Shown: positions 43,964-51,973 of the stretch, piece by piece
How positions within the stretch are numbered: position 1 is the stretch's first letter
Layout: the number at the start of each line of letters is the position of its first letter
DNA from: a bacterium
GTDB taxonomy: Bacteria; Pseudomonadota; Alphaproteobacteria; Micavibrionales; UBA2020
Direction: 5' to 3'
DNA length: 64,000 bases
Assembly: GCA_029945425.1 (NCBI GenBank)
Contig: JAQSDV010000004.1
Location: forward strand, 978,991-1,042,990
Notes under the pieces: generated by a model
Seen by the model: the letters and a program-made list of their open reading frames with translations, nothing else
Database searches by the model: none
Told to the model about the DNA's origin: nothing
Made by a program: the position numbers and the translations under genes

Positions 43964-44179
43964 TTACGCCATGACCATTGCAGGAGCGCGGCCGTCGTCG
44001 CGGGGGCCGACGTTGAAATGCACGCGGGTGTAATCCAGACCGTGGCGGGGCGTTTCAACGTGATGATGGCGGGCGCGCGCATAATGCTGGCCGGCTTCGC
44101 TTGCTTTGGTCGTGGCGGTAAAGGCCGAGACGATCGAGCGGGAGAAGAAGTTGTTCGTGTTGGAGAAATCGTTGTTCAT
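43964..44179 (-). CDS. Short protein upstream of pyk, unknown
   Basis: A 71-residue protein (MNNDFSNTNNFFSRSIV…). Codon third positions are strongly G/C, as in real genes here, so I believe it is coding despite a weak ribosome-binding site. The sequence is Asn/Ser-rich at the N terminus and His/Arg-rich in the middle (ARARHHHVETPRHG). It has no membrane segment. A second ATG two codons upstream (44185) is possible. Cotranscription with pyk is likely. Confidence 0.65.
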   Translation of the reverse strand: MNNDFSNTNNFFSRSIVSAFTATTKASEAGQHYARARHHHVETPRHGLDYTRVHFNVGPRDDGRAPAMVMA

Positions 44180-44479
44180 TTGCACACCAGTTTTCTTTGT
44201 TTTGTTATGTCAGCCGCAGCTTTTTTGCTTTTTCTTAACGGCGACATTTTGTTTCGTGAGCGCAATCTGCTTCCGCACCGCAACATTGTCAACAAGGCTC
44301 TGAAAATAAACCGAAAATGACCTTGAACGGTCGTTATTCAGCAAGATTGAACCCCGCGTGAGTCTGGAGTCAGCAACATTATTAGTATTCCGTAATACGC
44401 CGATCCCCGAATCATCTATGCGGGCTGGGCGCAAACTGTTATGCAAATAGTCGAAGCCGCATGATTCCGCAGGACATAT
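44180..44479. other. 300-base divergent intergenic region
   Basis: Lies between the short gene upstream of pyk (minus) and the first ankyrin gene (plus). It contains a T-rich tract near 44219-44236 and a small inverted repeat (GTATT…AATAC near 44387). I see no gene of acceptable codon usage in it; both promoters presumably lie here. Confidence 0.5.
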
Positions 44480-45304
44480 ATGAAGCCGTCTTTCAACAGC
44501 CGCAGCGCAAAACCGACGGGCCCGATTTCGGGCACGACGCGCAAGCAGCTGGTGACGCGCTTCCTTGCCGCCGCCGAAAGCGGCGACCGCGTCGCGGTGA
44601 ACGACATGCTCGGCAATTTTAAAGGCCTTGCACATTCCTTGCGTAAACTGGACGAACACGGCATGCGCGTTGATTCAACCGCGCTGCATCTGGCGGCACG
44701 CAACGGGCATCTGGGCATCGTGCAGGACCTTGTGCAGGCCAATGCGAAGGTCGATGCCGAAGATTTCGTCGGGCAAACGCCGCTGATGGAGGCGGCGATG
44801 TATGCGCAAGGCGATGTCGCGCAATTCCTGCTGCAAAAGGGCGCGAATGCCAATCATAAGGCGTCGGAGGGTTACACGCCCCTGATGTATGCCGCGCGCA
44901 ACAAGGCCATGGCGGTGATTGAAACGCTGCTGGACCATAAAGCGAAAATAAACGCGCGCAGCGAGGCGATGGATAGCGCGCTGCATTTCGCCATCCATGC
45001 CGAGAATTGCCCGCAGCCCGTCATCCGCCTGCTGCTGGACCGCGGCATCAATCCGAAGCTGCGCAATCTGGAGGGACATACCGCTGCCGATGTCGCGCGC
45101 GCCGGGGGCCTGACGGAAGTCGCGGCCTTCATCGAAACCGCCGCCGCACATGCCCTGCTGGTGAAAAACCGCAATGATGTGGCAACGCATAAGGAATGCT
45201 TCAGCAAACTCGCCGCCCCTTTCCAGCATGGCGCGGGAAAGCCGCTGCACGGCCCCAACACCGCGCATTTCAAAAAGAAACCCAAAGCGGGGGCGGCGCC
45301 GTGA
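44480..45304 (+). CDS. Ankyrin-repeat protein, first of a tandem pair
   Basis: A 274-residue protein with about four to five ankyrin repeats between residues ~25 and 215; TALHLAARNGHLGIVQDLVQ and TPLMYAARNKAMAVIETLL are textbook examples. The N terminus is Ser/Pro/Thr-rich. The C-terminal tail (about residue 230 onward) is basic and ends in a segment, GAGKPLHGPNTAHFKKK, closely echoed in the next gene. Ankyrin domains bind proteins. No signal peptide is present, so it acts in the cytoplasm or is a type IV secretion substrate (inference, given the dotL/dotM operon nearby). It overlaps the next gene by four bases (GTGA). Confidence 0.88.
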   Translation: MKPSFNSRSAKPTGPISGTTRKQLVTRFLAAAESGDRVAVNDMLGNFKGLAHSLRKLDEHGMRVDSTALHLAARNGHLGIVQDLVQANAKVDAEDFVGQTPLMEAAMYAQGDVAQFLLQKGANANHKASEGYTPLMYAARNKAMAVIETLLDHKAKINARSEAMDSALHFAIHAENCPQPVIRLLLDRGINPKLRNLEGHTAADVARAGGLTEVAAFIETAAAHALLVKNRNDVATHKECFSKLAAPFQHGAGKPLHGPNTAHFKKKPKAGAAP

Positions 45305-46053
45305 CATCGCCAGCCCTCCAGCTTGAACAATTTCTCGACCTCGCAGCGCGCGGCCATGATCAGGGTGTGCGCAACATGCTCGCCGCCTATCCAAATCTGG
45401 CGAAAGAAGCGGTTGCCGATAAAACGATCAAGCAGGTGCATGGCACGACCGCGCTGCACCTCGCTGCCTTTCACGGGCATGTGAAGGTGATGGAAATTTT
45501 GCTGGCCGCCGGTGCCGATATCCATGCGCGCAACATCGTCGGCGAAACGCCGCTGCTGGTAGCAACGTCAAAACGTCATGTGCATGCGGTGGAATGGCTG
45601 CTGGAAAAGGGCGCGGATGCCAATCTCGGCAACGACCAGCTCTATACGCCGCTGATGTCGGCATCACATGCGGGCTGCGCGGATTGCGCGGAAGCGCTGA
45701 TCAAGCACGGCGCGGTCGTGAATGCCGTGAACAAAGAACTGCAAAGCGCGCTGCATTACGTGATCTGGGCGAATAATGATGCGGAGACGCAAAAAACAAT
45801 TCGCGTGCTGCTGGCGCATGGCATGGATGAAACCCTGCGTGATAAAATGGGCAACACCGCATTGGATGAAGCGCGGCACATGACGTTTGAAATCGAAACG
45901 GGTCTGGAATCCGAAATAAACGTCGTCGTGGAAATGCGCGCCGAAACCGTACGCAAAAAAGGCGTCGAAAACGCGATACAAAATTTGAAAACCGGCGCGG
46001 GCTCGCCGCTCGCCGCACCCCGCACGGCGACGTTCAAGCCGAAATCACCCTGA
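45301..46053 (+). CDS. Ankyrin-repeat protein, second of a tandem pair
   Basis: A 250-residue protein beginning at the GTG that overlaps the previous stop. Ankyrin repeats include TALHLAAFHGHVKVMEILLA and TPLLVATSKRHVHAVEWLLE. Its tail GAGSPLAAPRTATFKPK matches the previous protein's tail at G-A-G-x-P-L-x-x-P-x-T-A-x-F-K-x-K. The pair looks like an old tandem duplication with the tail conserved better than parts of the repeats. No signal peptide is present. The longer frame from 45196 overlaps the first gene and is rejected. Confidence 0.87.
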   Translation: MTSPALQLEQFLDLAARGHDQGVRNMLAAYPNLAKEAVADKTIKQVHGTTALHLAAFHGHVKVMEILLAAGADIHARNIVGETPLLVATSKRHVHAVEWLLEKGADANLGNDQLYTPLMSASHAGCADCAEALIKHGAVVNAVNKELQSALHYVIWANNDAETQKTIRVLLAHGMDETLRDKMGNTALDEARHMTFEIETGLESEINVVVEMRAETVRKKGVENAIQNLKTGAGSPLAAPRTATFKPKSP

Positions 46054-46104
46054 GATATTGAAATATTATTACGAATTTTTCGCGCCGGACTCCGCGCCGC
46101 GATC

Positions 46105-46119
46105 TTAACACTTGTTTAA
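46105..46119 (+). promoter_or_regulatory. CtrA-type box and promoter upstream of nrdA
   Basis: TTAA-CACTTGT-TTAA followed by C is a perfect TTAA-N7-TTAAC match. A TATTCT hexamer begins eleven bases later (46131-46136), the spacing expected for a CtrA-activated -10 element on the plus strand. The predicted transcript would start near 46143 and carry a leader of about 375 bases before nrdA. Confidence 0.6.
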
Positions 46120-46136
46120 CGAGTCAGTGATATTCT

Positions 46137-46517
46137 GGACCGACTCAAATACTGGAAATTTGCGTCCGTTCTTACCATATCTTTATAACAGTCAGCATGA
46201 TTTTACCTGGCTGCCGTGGATAGGAAAAATGAGCGGTTCGCGGCTGAAAAAAAGTTTTCGTCAGGAAGTCCCGTTTTTCCTGCGCAATGTTGCTGGTCAA
46301 GAAAAAATATGGCCCGCAGTGAAAATTTATGTCGGCCGCTTTTCTAGACAGACCCCCAAGATGTGGTATGCTTTCTCTTATCAGGTCACAAGGCTTAGTG
46401 CCTTTACCTGTATTTCCAAGGTTCGCTTTTCAATCAATTTGAATGGCTTATCGCGGAGAGTCGAAGCGGAAAACAATAAAAAAAAGAATAAATCGAAGTA
46501 TTACGGGGAGACGATTC
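46137..46517 (+). other. Long untranslated leader before nrdA
   Basis: About 380 bases without a convincing gene. One hairpin is visible at 46383-46409 (AGGT…AAGGC-TTAGT-GCCTT-T-ACCT), followed by an A-rich stretch and the GGGGAG ribosome-binding site of nrdA. I see no clear NrdR box or cobalamin riboswitch. A TTG-led frame from 46112 exists but has poor codon usage. Confidence 0.45.
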
Positions 46518-48338
46518 ATGTTTGATGTTGCACAAGTGGCGAAGGGCGCCAAGGTCACTATTGACCGCGCGCGCGATTCCAATTTGACGGAATTCGGCAA
46601 GGCGACTTTGCTGGACCGTTACCTGCTTCCGGGCGAGTCTTTCCAGGATCTTTTTGCGCGCGTCGCCATGTCCTATTCGGACGACGCGGCCCATGCCCAA
46701 CGTCTTTATGACTATATCTCCAAATTGTGGTTCATGCCCGCAACCCCCGTTCTGTCGAACGGCGGCACCGATCGCGGCCTGCCCATTTCCTGCTTCCTGA
46801 ACGAGACCGATGACAGCCTCAGCGGCATCGTCGACCTCTGGAACGAAAACGTCTGGCTCGCGTCGCGCGGCGGCGGTATCGGCTCCTATTGGGGCAACCT
46901 GCGTTCCATCGGCGAAAAAGTCGGCAAGAACGGCAAGACCTCCGGTATCGTCCCGTTCATCCGCGTGATGGACTCGCTAACCCTCGCCATTTCCCAAGGC
47001 TCCTTGCGCCGTGGCTCCGCCGCCGTGTATCTCCCCATCTCGCATCCCGAGATCGAGGAATTCATCGAAATGCGCAAACCCTCCGGCGGCGATCCCAACC
47101 GCAAGGCGCTCAACCTGCACCATGGCGTCGTTATCTCCGACGCGTTCATGCGCGCTGTTGAAAAAGACGAAGAATGGGCGCTGACCTCCGCCAAGGACGG
47201 CGCGGTCATCGAACGCGTCAACGCACGCGCGCTCTGGATCCGCATCCTGACCGCCCGCATCGAAACCGGCGAGCCCTACCTGCTGTTCTCCGACCATGTG
47301 AACCGCGCTATTCCGGAACACCATAAACTGGCCGGCCTGCATGTGAAGATGTCGAACCTCTGCTCCGAGATTACTTTGCCCACCGGCAAAGACCATCACG
47401 GTCAGGAACGCACGGCCGTCTGCTGCCTGTCCTCCGTCAACCTCGAAAACTTCGAGGAATGGGAAGATCACCCGACATTCGTGGAAGACATCTGCCGCTT
47501 CCTCGACAACGTGCTGGAAGATTTCATCCGCCGCGCACCCGACAGCATGATGCGCGCGAAATACGCAGCGATGCGCGAACGCTCGATCGGTTTGGGCGTG
47601 ATGGGCTTCCACAGCTTCCTGCAAACGAAAATGATCCCGCTTGAATCCGTGATGGCGAAAGTCTGGAACAAGCGCATGTTCAAGCACCTGAAAGCAGGCG
47701 CGGATGCAGCGTCGGTGAAACTGGCACACGAGCGCGGCCCGTGCCCCGATGCAAAAGAATACGGCATCATGGAGCGTTTCTCGAACAAGATCGCAATCGC
47801 GCCGACCGCGTCGATTTCGATCATCACCGGCGGCGCTTCGCCCGGCATCGAACCCAACTCCGCCAACGCCTACACGCACAAAACCCTGTCCGGTTCGCAC
47901 CTTGTGCGCAACAAGGCGCTGGAAATCGTGCTGGAAGCAAAAGGCATGAACAATGACGATGTGTGGTCGGATATCACCACGCATGAAGGTTCCGTCCAGC
48001 ATCTCGACTTCCTGTCTCAGGATGAAAAGGATGTGTTCAAGACCGCGTTCGAACTCGACCAGCGCTGGTTGATCGAACACGCGGCTGACCGCACACCTTA
48101 TATCTGCCAGGCGCAGTCGCTGAACGTGTTCCTGCCCGCAGACGTGCACAAGCGCGACCTGCACCAAATTCACTGGATGGCCTGGAAAAAAGGCGTGAAA
48201 TCGTTGTATTACTGCCGCTCGAAATCGATCCAGCGCGCCGAAAACGCGCATGGCGGCGACGGCAAGCTGAAGAAGGCGGAGCTGAATGCAGCCTCGTCTT
48301 CCGGCACCAAATACGACGAATGCCTGGCCTGCCAGTAA
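46518..48338 (+). CDS. nrdA: Ribonucleoside-diphosphate reductase, large subunit
   Basis: The 606-residue catalytic (R1) subunit reduces NDPs to dNDPs. Active-site features are SNLCSEITLPT (Asn, radical Cys and Glu), a redox Cys in LPISCFLNET, its partner in TAVCCLSSVNL, the radical-transfer tyrosine pair in KSLYYCRSKS, and a C-terminal shuttle pair CLAC. It begins directly with the catalytic fold and lacks the N-terminal ATP-cone of E. coli NrdA (761 residues), so dATP activity inhibition through that cone is absent. GGGGAG is eight bases before the ATG at 46518; extending to 46443 adds an unsupported leader. Confidence 0.95.
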   Translation: MFDVAQVAKGAKVTIDRARDSNLTEFGKATLLDRYLLPGESFQDLFARVAMSYSDDAAHAQRLYDYISKLWFMPATPVLSNGGTDRGLPISCFLNETDDSLSGIVDLWNENVWLASRGGGIGSYWGNLRSIGEKVGKNGKTSGIVPFIRVMDSLTLAISQGSLRRGSAAVYLPISHPEIEEFIEMRKPSGGDPNRKALNLHHGVVISDAFMRAVEKDEEWALTSAKDGAVIERVNARALWIRILTARIETGEPYLLFSDHVNRAIPEHHKLAGLHVKMSNLCSEITLPTGKDHHGQERTAVCCLSSVNLENFEEWEDHPTFVEDICRFLDNVLEDFIRRAPDSMMRAKYAAMRERSIGLGVMGFHSFLQTKMIPLESVMAKVWNKRMFKHLKAGADAASVKLAHERGPCPDAKEYGIMERFSNKIAIAPTASISIITGGASPGIEPNSANAYTHKTLSGSHLVRNKALEIVLEAKGMNNDDVWSDITTHEGSVQHLDFLSQDEKDVFKTAFELDQRWLIEHAADRTPYICQAQSLNVFLPADVHKRDLHQIHWMAWKKGVKSLYYCRSKSIQRAENAHGGDGKLKKAELNAASSSGTKYDECLACQ

Positions 48339-48417
48339 TTTAAGATTCAAAGACTATAACGATAAAAAAAGACACTAGGCGAAGACTTGTGAAGCTTTAT
48401 CATCGGAGAAAACAGAC

Positions 48418-48585
48418 ATGCTGAACACAGCTGAACTGCAAACGCTGCGCGCTGTCAACGATCCCGACAGCTGCGACCGCGTTTCCCGCACCCATCTTGA
48501 AAAACTCGCCCGCCTCGACCTGATCGAACCCTGCCCGCAGGGTGTCTGCGTGTCGGTCAAGGGCAGGCAGATTTTGGGAAAATAA
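48418..48585 (+). CDS. Small winged-helix-like protein within the nrd operon
   Basis: A 55-residue protein (MLNTAELQTLRAV…) between nrdA and nrdB, with GGAG nine bases before the ATG. Codon third positions fit a real gene. The pattern THLEKLARLDLIEP…GVCVSVKGRQIL resembles the recognition helix and wing of a minimal winged-helix DNA-binding domain. Three cysteines (19, 39, 44) are present. Its location suggests a regulator or accessory factor of ribonucleotide reductase. The fold is read by eye and is not certain. Confidence 0.7.
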   Translation: MLNTAELQTLRAVNDPDSCDRVSRTHLEKLARLDLIEPCPQGVCVSVKGRQILGK

Positions 48586-48614
48586 TTCTACCGTCATTTA
48601 TCAAGGAATAATCC

Positions 48615-49601
48615 ATGTCGCGTCTTCTGACAGAAAACCACGTCTATAAACCGTTCTACTATCCTTGGGCCTATGAAGCATGGCTGACGCAGCAGCGCGT
48701 CCACTGGCTGCCCGAAGAAGTGCCGATGGCCGAAGACGTGCGCGACTGGAAAAAGAAACTGACGCCGGCGGAAAAAAACCTGCTGACGCAGATCTTCCGC
48801 TTCTTTACGCAAGCGGACGTCGAAGTGAACAACTGCTACATGAAGCATTACAGCCAGGTGTTCAAGCCGACCGAAGTGCAGATGATGCTCTGCGCGTTCT
48901 CGAACATCGAAACCATCCATATCGCGGCGTATTCGCACCTGCTCGACACCCTCGGCATGCCTGAAGTCGAATATTCGGCCTTCATGAAATACAAGGAAAT
49001 GAAGGACAAGTTCGACTACATGCAGGGCTTCAACGTCGACGACAAGGCGAACATCGCGCTGACGATGGCCGTGTTTGGCGGCTTCACCGAAGGTCTGCAG
49101 CTGTTCGCATCATTCGCGATGCTCATGAACTTCCCGCGCTTCAATAAAATGAAGGGCATGGGCCAGATCGTGACATGGTCGGTGCGCGACGAAACGCTGC
49201 ACACGCTGTCGATCATCAAGCTGTTCAAGACCTTCATCCAGGAAAACCCGGAAGTCTGGACGGACAAGCTCCGCGCCGATATCACGGAAGCCTGCAAGAC
49301 GATCATCCATCACGAAGACGCGTTCATCGACCTTGCCTTCGGCATGGGCGAAATCGAAGGCCTCACCGCGCAGGAAGTGAAAGACTACATCCGCTACATC
49401 GGCGACCGCCGCCTGACGCAGCTGGGTTTGACGCCGGTTTTCGGCATCGAGAAAAACCCGCTGCCCTGGATGGACGCCATGCTGAACGGCGCGGAACACG
49501 CGAACTTCTTTGAAAACCGCGCGACCGAATATTCGAAAGCCTCGACCCAAGGATCATGGGAAGAAGCGTTCGAGGAAGAAGCATTCAAGGGCGCTGCCTG
49601 A
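48615..49601 (+). CDS. nrdB: Ribonucleoside-diphosphate reductase, small subunit
   Basis: The 328-residue radical-generating (R2) subunit. Diiron ligands are visible: Asp68 (TQADVEV), Glu99 and His102 (NIETIH), Glu159 (FTEGLQL), Glu193 and His196 (RDETLH). Tyr106 sits where the stable tyrosyl radical of class Ia/Ib enzymes lies, so it is not a Tyr-less class Ic protein. The C terminus (EEAFEEEAFKGAA) is acidic but does not look like the usual R1-docking peptide. It follows the small gene at 48418 by 29 bases and is followed by a strong terminator, closing the operon. Confidence 0.95.
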   Translation: MSRLLTENHVYKPFYYPWAYEAWLTQQRVHWLPEEVPMAEDVRDWKKKLTPAEKNLLTQIFRFFTQADVEVNNCYMKHYSQVFKPTEVQMMLCAFSNIETIHIAAYSHLLDTLGMPEVEYSAFMKYKEMKDKFDYMQGFNVDDKANIALTMAVFGGFTEGLQLFASFAMLMNFPRFNKMKGMGQIVTWSVRDETLHTLSIIKLFKTFIQENPEVWTDKLRADITEACKTIIHHEDAFIDLAFGMGEIEGLTAQEVKDYIRYIGDRRLTQLGLTPVFGIEKNPLPWMDAMLNGAEHANFFENRATEYSKASTQGSWEEAFEEEAFKGAA

Positions 49602-49653
49602 AAGGGTAAGGCCGAGACCTCCGAATAACCTTGATCTCCTTCAAGGCACAGTG

Positions 49654-49683
49654 AAAAGCCCCGGGCGTAACACCGGGGCTTTT
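49654..49683 (+). terminator. Intrinsic terminator after nrdB
   Basis: AAAAGCCCCGG (49654-49664) pairs with CCGGGGCTTTT (49673-49683) around an eight-base loop. An 11-bp perfect stem ending in a T-run marks the end of the nrd operon. Confidence 0.93.
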
Positions 49684-49821
49684 CTAATTCTATTATCTTT
49701 TAAATACAATGACTTACAATAAATCTTGACCCGTTATGAAAAACTATCTATACTCCCTCGAAACAAGAATATAGGGGTAGGGGCCTTTCGTGTTTTCTTC
49801 TTTTCATCAGGGCATGATTTC

Positions 49822-50445
49822 ATGACGTCGCTCGTGCGCCGCAAGACGCCCGTGATGATCGCAATCGGCGGCATGTCCGGCAGCGGCAAGACGACGCTGG
49901 CCGAAGAGCTGGGCAAGAGAATGCCGGGTGTCGTCGTGATGGATTCCGATATCGTGCATAAAAAAATGTACGGCGTCGATCCGAAAACCCCGCTGCCCGA
50001 CAGCGCCTATACCCCTGAAAATATCCAGACCTTCATCACGCATATTCACGCGGAAGCCGAGCGTTTATTGCGCTCCGGCAAGAGCGTCATCGTCTCCGGC
50101 TCTTTCCTCGACACCAATTCGCGCGCCAATCAGGAAGCGCTCGCGCATAAAAACGGCGGCGATTTTATCGGCATTTACCTGCATGCCTCCGCATCCGTTC
50201 TGTTCGAACGCGTGAGCAAGCGCAAGGACAGCGCATCCGACGCCGACAAAAAAGTGCTGAAGCGCCAGATCACGCAAAACCAGCCTAAGGCATTCCGCCA
50301 GCTCAACTGGCACCTGATCAACGCCGACCAGCCGATGGAAAGCATCGTCCATACCGCGATGTTCCACATCCAGCAGAAGAACGAGCGTAACCAGTTCAAG
50401 CTCGCCCTGCCGAAAACCAAGCGTAATCAGGCACCTAAGCCTTAA
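49822..50445 (+). CDS. P-loop kinase-like ATPase (AAA_33 type)
   Basis: A 207-residue protein with Walker A IGGMSGSGKTTLAEELG at about residue 15, then VVMDSDIVHKK as an acceptor/Walker B-like Asp region, and VIVSGSFLDTNSR. This layout is that of small-molecule kinases related to gluconate kinase or chloramphenicol phosphotransferase (AAA_33). The substrate is unknown. The start ATG at 49822 has AGGG nine bases upstream; an extended frame from 49726 adds a Phe-rich leader that overlaps promoter-like AT-rich DNA. Confidence 0.8.
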   Translation: MTSLVRRKTPVMIAIGGMSGSGKTTLAEELGKRMPGVVVMDSDIVHKKMYGVDPKTPLPDSAYTPENIQTFITHIHAEAERLLRSGKSVIVSGSFLDTNSRANQEALAHKNGGDFIGIYLHASASVLFERVSKRKDSASDADKKVLKRQITQNQPKAFRQLNWHLINADQPMESIVHTAMFHIQQKNERNQFKLALPKTKRNQAPKP

Positions 50446-50470
50446 ACTCCGCATTGACAGAATACCGTTA

Positions 50471-50494
50471 TTTGTCGTAAACATATGCGACAAA
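50471..50494. promoter_or_regulatory. Inverted repeat operator upstream of an ankyrin-like pair
   Basis: TTTGTCG (50471-50477) and CGACAAA (50488-50494) are perfect inverted arms around a 10-base spacer. The 24-bp site ends 22 bases before the ATG at 50517, well placed to block or activate the promoter of the two-gene unit 50517-51643. Confidence 0.5.
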
Positions 50495-50516
50495 CCAGCG
50501 GAGATTCTAAATACCT

Positions 50517-51131
50517 ATGGCTGACGGCAAAGCGCCCACATTATCGAGCATTTTTTCCGATGTCGTTTCCGTAGCTGATGCGGAGGCGCAGAAGCAATTC
50601 GATGCCGCAAAACTGCGCGAAGCCAACACGCTGCTGCTGGGCGCGATCGCCGCGAACGACGACACGATGTTCGACAAGGCGATCAATGACGGCGCAAACG
50701 TCAACGCCGATAACGGCAAGCCTCTGGAACATGCGGCAGCGGCCAAGAACAACCTGTTCCTGCGCAAGCTGCTGACGCGCGGCGCGGATGTTTCCTACGC
50801 CGTCGCAGCGCTGGAAACGGAACAGGGTGCGATCCCGCGCAAGGAACGCTACGACGATTATTACGAGCGCCGCAGTTACACCTACAAATCCAAGGAAGCA
50901 GAGCGCCGCTACAAGCAGATCAACGCGATCGTCAAGGCGCTGAACGAGTACGAAAAATTCTATCTCGAAAAAGTCGCGCCCATTGAAACCGTGCGCCTGC
51001 AACAGCAGGTGCTGGACAATGTCACGCAGCTGAACCGCAATGTTGACGAAGCGCTGCATGGCAAAAAGGTTTACAAGCCGAAGCTGAAAGCGCCAGGAGC
51101 GCGCGCCCCAAACATGGGAGACAAGCCATGA
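50517..51131 (+). CDS. Ankyrin-like repeat protein with coiled-coil half
   Basis: A 204-residue cytoplasmic protein. Residues of about 28-95 show two degenerate ankyrin repeats (ANTLLLGAIAANDDTMFDKAI, PLEHAAAAKNNLFLRKLL). A Tyr/Arg-rich linker (ERYDDYYERRSYTYKSKE) follows, then a long helix (~125-185) likely to form a coiled coil, and a basic Pro-rich tail (KLKAPGARAP). It overlaps the next gene by four bases (ATGA). Function is unknown; protein binding is expected. Confidence 0.72.
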   Translation: MADGKAPTLSSIFSDVVSVADAEAQKQFDAAKLREANTLLLGAIAANDDTMFDKAINDGANVNADNGKPLEHAAAAKNNLFLRKLLTRGADVSYAVAALETEQGAIPRKERYDDYYERRSYTYKSKEAERRYKQINAIVKALNEYEKFYLEKVAPIETVRLQQQVLDNVTQLNRNVDEALHGKKVYKPKLKAPGARAPNMGDKP

Positions 51132-51643
51132 GCCTGCGCACATTCTTTGGCGGCAAGGACGACCCCATCACCGAATACAAAGGTCAGCTTGTCACGGCAG
51201 TGAAGGAAGGCAATATCGAAGCCTTGCGCATCCTTTTGCAAAAAGACATCGAAGCGCCGCCGGCCGTTTTTGACGCGGCGCTGGCGAAGGCCATCTCCAA
51301 CAATCAGGTGCGCATGGCGCGCCTGCTGATCGAAGCGCCGGGCAGCCGCACGCTCGATACCGGTTACCTGCGCTCCGTCGTGTATGACGGCAAGACCGAA
51401 CTTTTCCGCCTGCTGAAAGACAACGGCTGGGATTTTGCATCCGCTGTGCCGTCGGAAAACGGCCAGACCTATGCCGCGCGTCTTAAATTCATGGACAAGG
51501 ATTACGAGGCCGACCAGCTGCGCAACGAACTTGCCGCCGTGAAAAAAGAACTGACGCAGCTGAAGGAAAATTGCCAGCAGGGCGGCCTCAATACCGGCCC
51601 GCTCGACGACGCACCCCGCCGCCCTAAAAATCCCACGCTATAA
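51128..51643 (+). CDS. Ankyrin-like repeat protein, partner of the preceding gene
   Basis: A 171-residue protein with ankyrin-like helices at about residues 18-115 (QLVTAVKEGNIEALRILLQ, FDAALAKAISNNQVRMARLLI). A predicted coiled coil follows (RNELAAVKKELTQLKEN), then a Pro/Arg tail. Its ATG overlaps the stop of the preceding gene, so both are made in fixed ratio. No signal peptide is present. It may form a complex with its partner through the coiled coils (inference). Confidence 0.72.
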   Translation: MSLRTFFGGKDDPITEYKGQLVTAVKEGNIEALRILLQKDIEAPPAVFDAALAKAISNNQVRMARLLIEAPGSRTLDTGYLRSVVYDGKTELFRLLKDNGWDFASAVPSENGQTYAARLKFMDKDYEADQLRNELAAVKKELTQLKENCQQGGLNTGPLDDAPRRPKNPTL

Positions 51644-51761
51644 CAGGCACTTAACCCTGCTTTCCGGTTTCGGCAAATGCGCTATCTATGTAAACTTAAA
51701 ATTAACTTTATTCAGGTTTAATAGTCGCATAGGCTAGAAATACCGGAAGGAGCGCAAAGGG

Positions 51762-51935
51762 ATGTCCAATCTGTTAAGCAGTGCAGCGGTCGGAGCGAAG
51801 ACGGGAGCGGATGCGCAGGAGATCGCGTTTTCCTACCTCGAAACCAACCCCACCATGGCCCTTAACCGTACGCGTGAAGCAGCTGCCGCGCCGAAAGGCA
51901 TGAGCGCCGCCGACACGATTGATCCTACGCGCTGA
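51762..51935 (+). CDS. Very small protein, unknown
   Basis: A 57-residue frame (MSNLLSSAAVGAK…) with AAGGAG nine bases before the ATG and coding-like third positions. It contains a central segment EIAFSYLETNPTMALNRTRE and ends in DTIDPTR. It has no signal peptide or transmembrane helix. It lies between the ankyrin-like pair and the next small gene, all on the plus strand. I do not recognise it. Confidence 0.6.
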   Translation: MSNLLSSAAVGAKTGADAQEIAFSYLETNPTMALNRTREAAAAPKGMSAADTIDPTR

Positions 51936-51973
51936 TCCTGTTATCCGGGACGAGTTTCTAAGGGGCGCTTACC

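Noticed and set aside
46112..46525. 137-codon TTG-led frame upstream of nrdA
   Set aside because: It has no ribosome-binding site, codon use is unlike neighbours and it begins inside the CtrA box; better read as a leader.
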